Assembly (NCBI GenBank): GCA_949358305.1
Contig: OX442319.1
Location: 14,012,001-14,076,000, forward strand
DNA: 64,000 nt
Source of the DNA: Strigamia acuminata
Lineage: Eukaryota; Arthropoda; Chilopoda; Geophilomorpha; Linotaeniidae
Direction of reading: 5' to 3'
The notes under the pieces were generated by a model. That model ran no database searches. It was not told where the DNA came from and worked only from the letters and a program-made list of their open reading frames with translations. Position numbers and translations under genes: made by a program. Within the stretch, counting starts at the first letter, position 1; every line of letters begins with the position of its first letter. Below, one piece after another: positions 11,019 through 19,594 of this stretch.

Positions 11019-11597
11019 ATGGCTGAGGGTGAAGAGAAAGGTGACATTACACCTTCAATGTTACAAAGCTTAGTGCCTAAGTTTACAGGCAATGGAAAGG
11101 GAGCGAAAATAGAAGGCTTTATAAAGAATGCCAGGGTTGCTGCCAAACTAGGCAAGTGAAGTGAGAGCTTCACTTGCAGCCTGATGCGTTCCAAATTTCA
11201 GGATGAAGCGAGGGTCTGGGTAGATGACCACTCCATCGCAATGGATTGTGAAATAGTTGCTGATTTCGAGAAAATGTTATTGGCAAGATTTGGGATACGC
11301 GAGACTAGGCACGCTAAATTCGATCGGTTTAACCAGGCTGCCCAAAAGAAAGGGGAGTCGGCTACGACTTTTGCGTCGCGTATTAAAGGGCTTTGGAAAC
11401 TTTGCTTCGAGGAAGGGGAAAAGGCCGGTGTGCGGGACAACTTCCAACTGCAGTCTAGATTCATAGCGGGACTCACGGGGGAGCTGTCAAAACAAGTCAT
11501 TTTGGCAGAGGATTTCGACACCTTTGGGATACAAACTGAAAATGCGATTAATCACTCATCATCAACCCTCAAGACAATGACCTACTTCCTTTTATAA
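11019..11597 (+). pseudogene. LTR-retrotransposon gag-like fragment with one in-frame stop
   Basis: The frame runs MAEGEEKGDITPSMLQ, VPKFTGNGKGAKIEGFIKNA, then a TGA at 11157-11159 where tryptophan would fit, then RSKFQDEARVW, KMLLARFGIRETRHAKFDRF and FQLQSRFIAGLTGELSKQV. The order (small N-terminal part, FTG-type motif, helical capsid-like core) is that of retrotransposon gag. It stops at 11597 before any zinc knuckle. I cannot tell whether it is gypsy or another class. Confidence 0.6.
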
Positions 11598-11816
11598 CTC
11601 TTTGGCTAAGAAAGTAAGAAATCCTTTATTTCCTCAGTAGGATAATGTAGAGCACTTCCCCAACAACAAATGGCCATGCCTTGGACCATTAAATTACTTT
11701 TGATGTCAGAAATAAAAAAATTAATGTTATTCCCATGAGTTCTGACAGCCATTTTTACAACAACAGTCTAGCACAAAAAAAGTGTTATTCTTTCTTGATA
11801 AATTATTGTTTTTATA

Positions 11817-12319
11817 ATGGCATTACCCTTCAACAGTTTATTATTGGCAGATAATCCAACACTTTTTAAATCAGAAAAAACAGTAGAAACTAAAACACCG
11901 GATGATTCTCTAATTGCTATAAAACAAATACAGGAATCTTTTATAATTAAGTCGGAATGTAAAAAACAAAAGAAAATATTTCAGAATATGTAAAATTAAA
12001 TCAACAAACAAACAAAAAACACACATAAGTTGCAAACTATTGAATGCATAGTGAATGCCATGAGTGCGTTCAATGCTGAGAATACAATAATTTCTGACTT
12101 TGAATATCGAATTTCGAATTTCATAAATAACACAGCACTTCTTAATGCATATGGGAAAAACCGTTTGAATGTGATTTGTGCACCTATTCGTGTGCAGCAA
12201 AGGACAATCTCAAGCAACACATGCTAACCCATACATGGAAAACCGTTTAAATTTATTTTGTGTGCTTTTTCCTGTTCCAGGAGATACAATCTAAAAATCC
12301 ATATTGCTGTCCATCTAGC
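11817..12319 (+). pseudogene. C2H2 zinc-finger pseudogene, N-part and first fingers
   Basis: A 58-codon frame (11817-11993, MALPFNSLLLADNPTLF) ends just before sequence that encodes fingers: about 12155-12225 reads KPFECDLCTYSCAAKDNLKQ with HMLTH. The next (12240-12310) reads KPFKFILCAFSCSRRYNLKI with HIAVH, its first cysteine changed to phenylalanine. Frames shift between these pieces. A nuclear DNA-binding protein was probably encoded once. The 82-bp repeat that follows grew from its next finger. Confidence 0.6.
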
Positions 12320-13415
12320 GAAAAAACCATGTGTCTCTTGTGTACATATTCATATGTTCAAAATGGGAATTTAAAAGCACATCTACTGACCCATGTTGAA
12401 GTAAAACCATTTGTGTCATCTTTGCTCTTATTCATACGTTCAAAATGGGAATTTAAAAACACATCTGCTGACCCATGTTGAAGTAAAACCATGTGTCATC
12501 TTTGCTCTTATTCATACGTTCAAAATGGGAATTTAAAAGCACATCTACTGACCCATGTTGAAGTAAAACCATTTGTGTCATCTTTGCTCTTATTCATACG
12601 TTCAAAATAGGAATTTAAAAACACATCTGCTGACCCATGTTGAAGTAAAACCATTTGTGTCATCTTTGCTCTTATTCATACGTTCAAAATGGGAATTTAA
12701 AAACACATCTACTGACCCATGTTGAAGTAAAACCATTTGTGTCATCTTTGCTCTTATTCATACGTTCAAAATGGGAATTTAAAAACACATCTGCTGACCC
12801 ATGTTGAAGTAAAACCATTTGTGTCATCTTTGCTCTTATTCATACGTTCAAAATGGGAATTTAGAAACACATCTACTGACCCATGTTGAAGTAAAACCAT
12901 TTGTGTCATCTTTGCTCTTATTCATACGTTCAAAATGGGAATTTAGAAACACATCTACTGACCCATGTTGAAGTAAAACCATTTGTGTCATCTTTGCTCT
13001 TATTCATACGTTCAAAATGGGAATTTAAAAGCACATCTACTGACCCATGTTGAAGTAAAACCATTTGTGTCATCTTTGCTCTTATTCATACGTTCAAAAT
13101 GGGAATTTAAAAACACATCTGCTGACCCATGTTGAAGTAAAACCATTTGTGTCATCTTTGCTCTTATTCATACGTTCAAAATGGGAATTTAGAAACACAT
13201 CTACTGACCCATGTTGAAGTAAAACCATGTGTCATCTTTGCTCTTATTCATACGTTCAAAATGGGAATTTAAAAGCACATCTGCTGACCCATGTTGAAGT
13301 AAAACCATTTGTGTCATCTTTGCTCTTATTCATACGTTCAAAATGGGAATTTAGAAACACATCTACTGACCCATGTTGAAGTAAAACCATTTGTGTCATC
13401 TTTGCTCTTATTCAT
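12320..13415 (+). repeat. 82-bp tandem satellite made from a frameshifted C2H2 finger, 13 units and a partial
   Basis: Each unit encodes one finger, CHLCSYSYVQNGNLKAHLLT plus H, with VEVKPF as linker. A canonical finger unit is 84 bp; these are 82 bp because two bases are missing in the linker-to-first-cysteine stretch, so each unit shifts frame. The CATGTTGAAG landmark recurs at 12392, 12474, 12554, 12636, 12718, 12800, 12882, 12964, 13046, 13128, 13210, 13290 and 13372; two steps are 80 bp, the rest 82. Units differ by A/G at a few sites (TTTAAAAAC, TTTAGAAAC, TTTAAAAGC). No long frame spans the array. Confidence 0.93.
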
Positions 13416-13494
13416 GTTCCAGCAGCACATTCAAAAAGAGCACTTATTTTTATCTTCTAAAAGAGAAGAGCGTTTGTTTTTATCAATTAAAAAA

Positions 13495-13770
13495 TTAATT
13501 TGGATGGTCCAGATGGATGTAGTATTACAGGCACGATTTACTTACAAAAGAAAAGATTTTCTAATCACAATAGTGGTGGTGGTCCGGCCACAGCCTCCAT
13601 GAGCGGACATATAGATCATAAGTTAGTGTATACAAAAGAAAAGTTTTTCTAGTTACAATAGTGGTGGTGGACTGGACACAGCCTCCATGAGTGGACATAT
13701 GGACCGTGAATGAGTACGAAAGAATGATAGAAAATTTCATGAACCAGATTTTTTTAGGTAGAATAAAATC
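13495..13770 (+). pseudogene. Unrecognised protein family, C-terminal block, copy 4
   Basis: It starts inside the end of the finger satellite region and reads GPDGCSITGTIYLQKKRF and HNSGGGPATASMSGHIDH, followed by a second, degraded repeat of the GTGGTGGTGG...CACAGCCTCCATGAG segment. The end retains TTTTTTTAGGTAGAATAAAAT. Confidence 0.55.
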
Positions 13771-13866
13771 AGTTTGAAAGATGACTACTGGCCCAGTAAA
13801 TGAAAAGTCTAAATGGTATAGGCATCTGCTGAAGTGCTTTTGAAATAACCTCTAGAAATACCATTT

Positions 13867-14290
13867 AAACACCGGTGTTGCTAAATGGGGCCACATTGTT
13901 GCTTTTTATCAGTCAGACAGCAAGAATAAACTTAGACTCGCACCAAAATTGACGAATAAGCATATTATTTTGTCTGCTGTCAGCTCAAGTATTAAGTCAT
14001 ACAGTTGCAGCTGGTATTTTTGCTGCAACATAGATTCCAAATTGTGTCTACAAGCAACAAGACAGGACTAACAAACTACAAGAAAATTTCCATCATACAT
14101 TTAATGACAATGATCAACCAAACATGCAACATTCAATTGATCAACCAAACATGCAGCATTCAAATAACGACGCTGACAGCATTCTTTACCATGGTAAGTA
14201 CGAACTCTTTTTCAAATGTTCAGAAAAAAATGATGCACGAATTTATTCGGATGATAGAACTGTCTACGGGGAACTAAATAGGGGTGGGCA
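13867..14290 (+). pseudogene. P-element-like transposase fragment
   Basis: The translation FYQSDSKNKLRLAPKLTNKH is the signature of P-element/THAP9 transposases. After a frameshift it continues AAGIFAAT, matching the family's conserved 'AAQVFS' stretch. Downstream coding is uncertain, with a small repeat (GATCAACCAAACATGCARCATTCA twice, 14113-14160). It lacks both ends of the protein and is dead. Confidence 0.45.
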
Positions 14291-14397
14291 TCAATTTTTA
14301 GTAATCAAACGATTAAAATCAACCTTTTTTAAAGAATTATTGCATAATACATTTTGAACACTTTTATGCTAGGAACAAAGTAGTGTGTAAGTCATGA

Positions 14398-14570
14398 AAA
14401 AAAGATTAATTTGGACGGTACAGCTGAATGCAGTGTTACAGCCACAGTTTACGTACAAAAGAAAAGTTTTTCTATTCACAACAGTGGTGGTGGACCGGCC
14501 ACAGCCTCCATGAGCGGACATACGAACCGTGAATGAGCACAAAAGAAAAATAGAAAATGTCATCAACCAG
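14398..14570 (+). pseudogene. Unrecognised protein family, C-terminal block, copy 5
   Basis: It reads AECSVTATVYVQKKSFSIHN and GGGPATASMSGH, the most diverged of the five copies. After 14570 the sequence passes into the P-like fragment. Confidence 0.55.
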
Positions 14571-14639
14571 ATTTCACATGAGATAAATATATCGAAACTG
14601 TTGATGTGCCTTCTAAGCAGCAACGGTCTGACAATGGTG

Positions 14640-14721
14640 AGGAGATTGGTGTAGATAATGATGGAAATACTAATTATTCAAATGTTAATTTTCAAAATCA
14701 TGACCACGATTTGACAACAAA
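14640..14721 (+). pseudogene. P-element-like C-terminal scrap
   Basis: DNDGNTNYSNVNFQNHDHDL matches the start of the fragment at 35798-35868 (DNDGNSNYLDVNFQNHDHHL). It breaks at AAATGCT, exactly where BEL gag sequence takes over. Confidence 0.5.
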
Positions 14722-16045
14722 TGCTCATTTACGTGCGATCGAAAGGGTGCCAGCTGTAAAAAAATAGGGAATCTTGTAGCGCTCAGAAAATTGTATGACG
14801 AATGTGAGCTTCATGTACGCAGCCTTGAAAATTTAGAGATTGATGTAGCCACGTTCGGAGCGCTGCTGTGCCCAAAAATGATGGCGGCGGTGCCAGACTT
14901 CATAGCGATTGGTTTCGCACAGGGCGACAATGATGATGAAACGGACATAAAGGCATTCTTTTCTTAGCATATTTAAACAAACAAATCGGGTTGAGGAAGA
15001 GGACGGCTGACGCAAATAATTATGGCAAAGAAACGAGTCAAGAAGACAAGAAATCGACTCGAACCTCATTTTCAAAAAATCCAGAATGGAGTAATAAAAA
15101 AATCCCCTCCGCCATCTGTGTCCGCATTCGCCATCAACACGAACAAATGCGTTTTTTGCTAAGTCACCGAGCACGTAACAGAAGCCTGCCCACTGCTGCC
15201 CCACAAGAAACGAAGGAATCTGATGAGCAGGACGGTGCTTTTTGTGTTTTGACAAGGGGCATCGAGTCACAAAGTGCACACATCAAAAATGATGTGAGAA
15301 GTGCAACCGACGCCATCACACACTAATTTGCGAAGATGACGAAAAGGAGGAAATCAAAGCGACTGTCGTGCTGGGAGCTAACCCAAACCATATGGTGAAT
15401 GTCGAGTCCGTGACGAAGCAAAAAACTGTACAGTATTTTTTTGATGGAGGCAGCCACCGTACCTTCATCACCGAGCGATTGGCCAACGAGTTAGACGCAC
15501 CCGAAGTCGGTCAGCAAAAAATGACCATCACATCGTTCAGGGAGCGAGGCGCAAAGTCGACGATTCGTAGGCAGGTGCAGGTCACACTTCGAGCGAGAAA
15601 CAGGAAGGAAGAACGAATCGAGATCAACGCCATTGTCGTGCCTTGAATCACGAGCTCCGTAGCAAAACCCGTTCACGAGGGTGTGCGTGCCATACTGAAC
15701 GAGCGCGGGATTCAAATTGATGAAAATCTAAATTTGACGACAATGCGGAGAAGTATCGATTTTGGTGGGCACAGACTATTTTCAGCAAATAGTTAGTGGG
15801 CGAATTGAGCGACTGGGGTCCAGTTTAGTAGGATTAGACACACTTTTTGGGTGGACAATACACGGGTCAAGCGGGTTCCAGATCGAAAACACCGAAAGTT
15901 TGATAGTTAAAGTCGATTTGGCAAATTATCATACAAAACTTAATTTAGAAATCCTCAATCGAAGGCAAACGAATGCAAACTGCAAACTAACGAGTAGTCA
16001 AGAGAACAATGGGGAGAGTGCCACCTCTTATCTTTACTCTATGGT
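14716..16045 (+). pseudogene. BEL/Pao gag C-part and protease fragment, copy 2
   Basis: It enters at AAATGCTCATTTACGTGC within the gag core and runs through ALLCPKMMAAVPDFIAIGF, degraded zinc-knuckle sequence (about 15110-15330) and the protease region (15368-15646: FFDGGSHRTFITERLANELD), then LGSSLVGLDTLFGWTIHGS to 16045. Several frameshifts are present (14765, 14960, 15300, 15750). It keeps the aspartate of the FFDGGS protease motif that the 29.4-kb copy has as asparagine. No LTR is attached. Confidence 0.85.
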
Positions 16046-16990
16046 ATAGATATTAGACAATTCCCAGTAGTCGATCATTTGCACAAATTAAATGGACAGC
16101 GAGAGAAAATATTGATTAGGAAACAAAAGCGACATTTTGCAATTTTGAAATAAAGATAATTAAAAAGAAGTTTGCAGAAATTGGACCGAACGGTATAAAA
16201 ATCAAAGCACAAACTCTTTAAAACTATTCAAAATAGTTCAGAGTAAAGGTAAATGCTACAGTCAAAGATTGGAATGCAGGCTAACAATACTTTGCACACA
16301 CAACGTGATATTTTTTTAGTAAATGCTGCACTGTAATTCAGGCTTACAATACTAATATCTGATGTGAAATGTGGCAAATTGTAAATGCTACGCTCCTACA
16401 CTTGATTGCAGGCTAACAATACCTAAGTATTTGCCAAAATAATGTGACAAATTAACATGGAATTTTTCTCGGGCGACAAAGGAGAAAACGATTTGAGAAT
16501 AAAACTGAAATGGAGGAAAATATAAGGACTCAAAAATGTCCGATTTCATCAAACACAATACCCAAACATCAAGATTAAACATCGAAAATTTGAAGGAGGA
16601 AAAATGTTTTAAAAAACAAAAAGTGGAACAAAGGAAATCAACAAAGGAAATCATCCGTTTTGGGCGGATGACCAGAGCTCTCAGTTAGTCACACTGAAAC
16701 GATCGATCAGTGGTCCGGGAGCTACCACGGGGAGGTCGAGAGTTGGATTTGCAGCTCCCATATACAAAAAAATACATTCAGAAACAAATAAAATAAAACT
16801 TACGATTGCCACGTCAGCAAAGGCTGAATAACGAAACGTTCGGAGAGAAAAAAACATTAAATCTTATCGCAGATCAATAAAAAATACATCGTCGGAACTC
16901 TTGAAGACTCCATAATTACGGATTGAATGATTAAAACATCGGATGCCTAGAAATTTGCCAGAGAAATTCAAACAAAATCAGACAAGAAGA
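16042..16990 (+). repeat. Dispersed ~0.9-kb repeat of unknown type, copy 1
   Basis: It is the same as 38994-39870 over almost its whole length and in part 22925-23190. It starts ATGGTATAGATATTAGACAA and contains three spaced repeats of TAAATGCT...CAGGCTWACAATAC, then TTTTGGGCGGATGACCAGAG and GGTCCGGGAGCTACCACG. No open frame and no inverted termini were found. Confidence 0.85.
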
Positions 16991-17273
16991 GCGAGCGGGT
17001 TCCACGTCGACTCTCTCTCCACGGTGGTGGCGAAATTTGATCGGATTGCACGCTGGGAAATACCAGCGGCAGCGCCGTCGCGTGGTAAAATGCGCAACCA
17101 ACTTCCATCAACAGACACAAACAAAACAAGAAATTGACACAATAATTCAATAAATGTCCACATGTGAGGCAAAAAATGATCGTGAAAGCTTGAAAAATTA
17201 TTTATTCAGACAATTTGTATATTTTCCCGACTGTTACATGGCAGAATACATTTTATTTTTTTAGTGCAACTTT
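16991..17273. other. Downstream flank of C11orf54 homologue, nothing recognised
   Basis: Short open frames on both strands look like chance. The region lies 3' of the minus-strand gene that ends at 17274. Confidence 0.4.
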
Positions 17274-19318
17274 TCAGCCGTCTCGTCCTCCCGGCTTGTC
17301 AACACGATAAAGACTTTTGCACGACACAAAATAACCCAAATAGTCAGCCATTAGAGGTGTTGTGTCTTCGTGGTAATGTCCTCCTTGCCCGTGGTTACTA
17401 AAGCAATGGGTATGCTCAATTTTTAAATCCATATTCTGGGAAATTGACCAAGTTATATATAGTTAATATCCAGTGTTTGCATGTTCGGAGGACTCTGCTT
17501 ACTGGATCGTGAGACACGAGTGTGCTGAGACACACCAAGGGAGCATTCATCTCGAAAAACCTAAGCCAGGAATTGACTGTTGCGTCGTCAATCAGTGGAA
17601 AGATTGGGAAATCCGGCTTTTTAGATAACATGAAAATTAATTACCATAAGTTGTTCTAGGAATTTGCTTTTTTTTTAAGTCTGCCTTGCGATAAATCAAC
17701 TACAATGTGCATTTTGTGCATAAAAATGCATGATTATGTGCTGAATTTGCAATGTCACGTCCAGAAATGCATTGCATTCGTGCAAAAATGTATTCTGATC
17801 GTGCAAAAATGCACTTTTGTGCACGTAATTGCACATTGCAGACTCGAAAATGCACTTTTATGCTCAAAATTGCACTTTGTAGAATCGAAAATGCACTTTT
17901 ATGCATAAAAAAATGCATTTTTGCATACCAATATTGTTATCCAATTAATTCTTACCATTATGTGTACTTTTGCTTTTCCTTTTTGCATGATGAAAACGCC
18001 ACCAATTCCAACTGGTCTATCTCCGTAAGCGACTTTAAGAGTTTCCCTCATGGCAGTTATCAGATTTGTTTCTCGGGTTCTCTTCTTGGCTTTTACTTGC
18101 AACACCTGCAACAATGTCATCGTTTCAATGCAATTATTGAAGTAAAAAATTATTAAATATTGCAATTACTTTTCCTTTTACTCCATCACTTGCTAGGGCA
18201 TTTAACATGAGTCCACATTCCCTATTTTCCGGTATTTGCTCTAATTTACACTGATTCTGCAATGAAATGTCCTTCGTTAATCAAAACTCTTGCAAATATT
18301 CAACAAATATCAACCGTAATATCAACTTTGGCAATGTAAGATAAGTTTCTACCTTGACCTGTGGCTGAAGTTCGAATATTTGCTATAAACTAGAAGAAGA
18401 AAAATCGAAATAATGAATACCCGTAAATACTGTGCTAAAATACTCTTGACAGAACTTCAAAAAGTTGATTTTGCATATAAAAATGCATTTGTGAGCATTT
18501 TTGGACATTTTTGTAGTTGGAAAATACATTTTTGGACATTTTTGGACATTTTTGGACATTTTTGTACATTTTTGGACATTTTTGGGCATTTTTGTAGTTG
18601 GAAAATACATTTTTGTACATTTTTGGACATTTTTGTACATTTTTGTACATTTTTGGACATTTTTGTAGTTGGAAAATACATTTTTGTACATTTTTGGACA
18701 TTTTTGTACATTTTTGTACATTTTTGGACATTTTTGGAGTTGAAAAATACATTTTCGGGCATTTTTGCACTATTCCAAAAATCTAGTCTCAAAATACACA
18801 TACTTCACAGTTTACTTGAACTTTATGGAACGGTCCACCACCAGCCCCAATGACAAAAGCATCTGGATGGTTGATGATTTGACTTATTTCATCCAAATTG
18901 TAAACCTACAAAAAAAAATACAAATAAACAATAATTCATTCTAGTTATCATTACTTTATTCTTCAGAGGAACCGGTTGTAAATTCTTCTCTCCACCCACA
19001 TCCAAAAGTGTCGGTCTTCCACAAATCCCTTGAAATTATTTGCAATTTTTATGCGTTTCATATTTTATGAACAAAAAAAAATGATTCTTTCACCTTTTGA
19101 AGCCAAACTAAAAGGTTCTTTTTCCAAATTTGGACAGTCCACGATAGAAACCGTTGCATCTTCAAATGAATTTCTCAATCCTTTTTCCAATACTAGAGAA
19201 ATAAGAGAATTTCATTTAGTGCCCAATAAACAAATTATACTAAGACGATAGATTTACCTGATCGTAACTCATTTGCCTCTGGTTGATAAAGCGATAATTT
19301 CGCCACGGGGAAACTCAT
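17274..19318 (-). CDS. C11orf54: Ester hydrolase C11orf54 homologue (zinc-binding, DUF1907), 9 exons
   Basis: Coding exons, in genome order on the minus strand: 17274-17435, 17503-17616, 17956-18105, 18170-18256, 18315-18389, 18804-18905, 18955-19028, 19094-19192, 19258-19318. They join in phase to 307 residues (human about 315), from MSFPVAKLSLYQPEANELRS to a TGA at 17274. All introns are GT-AG. Diagnostic stretches are DATVSIVDCPNLEKEPFSLA, GICGRPTLLDVGGEKN, AFVIGAGGGPF, VKAKKRTRETN and IGGVFIMQKGKAKVHIM. The zinc ligands of the family are kept in EHTHCFSNHGQGGHYHED (H-x-H and a later H). The human protein is a zinc enzyme with ester hydrolase activity in vitro; its cellular substrate is unclear. 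Intron 8 (17617-17955) and the intron at 18390-18803 are filled with short repeats. Divergently paired with the gene at 19595. Confidence 0.95.
17700..17935. repeat. Intronic AAAATGCA-type repeats
   Basis: Imperfect 15-20-bp units around AAAATGCACTTTT or GTGCAAAAATG fill much of the intron of the C11orf54 homologue. Similar TGCATTTTT tracts occur in other introns and gaps (31850-31930, 40060-40460, 41060-41160, 44040-44360). Confidence 0.6.
18483..18775. repeat. 10-bp periodic repeat with a higher-order unit, in an intron
   Basis: The unit is (G)GACATTTTTG or GTACATTTTTG, 10 bp, repeated some 25 times. It is punctuated by GTAGTTGGAAAATACATTTT at about 18514, 18593 and 18664, giving higher-order blocks of 79 and 71 bp. 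It produces long spurious open frames on both strands, full of KMYKNVQKC or FGHFCTF. Confidence 0.9.
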
Positions 19319-19594
19319 AGTCGATTGGAAAGCATTTGTGTCTCGTCTAAAGAACGAGTTGGTGAGGCCTTGACTATGAAATGTGTTTTGCTGATTCCAT
19401 AATTTGCCACTAGTGGTTTGTTCGTGTAAACTAGAAGCAGCGCGGCTCCGTGCAAAGAGCCGACGTTGACGCCGTTGCTTAGCAACGTGTTTGCACTTCT
19501 CAAGCGCGAGACGGAAGAGAATGTGGCCAAGTTCAAAATTAGAAAACAGGAAAAGAAAATCAAGTATGCTTACTTAAAACCATTTAGAAATTCC
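19319..19594. promoter_or_regulatory. Short head-to-head intergenic region (likely shared promoter)
   Basis: Only 276 bp separate the ATG of the minus-strand C11orf54 homologue from the first ATG of the plus-strand gene. The middle holds a GC-richer patch (about 19437-19500: GCGCGGCTCC, GACGTTGACGCCGTTGC) with a CGTTGCTTAGCAACG palindrome, an X-box/RFX-like inverted repeat. No clear TATA box is seen. Confidence 0.5.

Noticed and set aside
12320-13415. Regular repeat array that might be taken for a CRISPR array
   Set aside because: The units are contiguous and near-identical without unique spacers, and each encodes a C2H2 finger; the context is a eukaryotic genome.
17416-17631. Single 71-codon minus frame as a gene
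   Set aside because: It is one exon of the C11orf54 homologue reading through a splice donor at 17502.
18383-18853. Open frames of 110-146 codons on both strands
   Set aside because: They come from the 10-bp repeat, which has no stop in several frames; splicing of the conserved minus-strand gene places the whole stretch in an intron.
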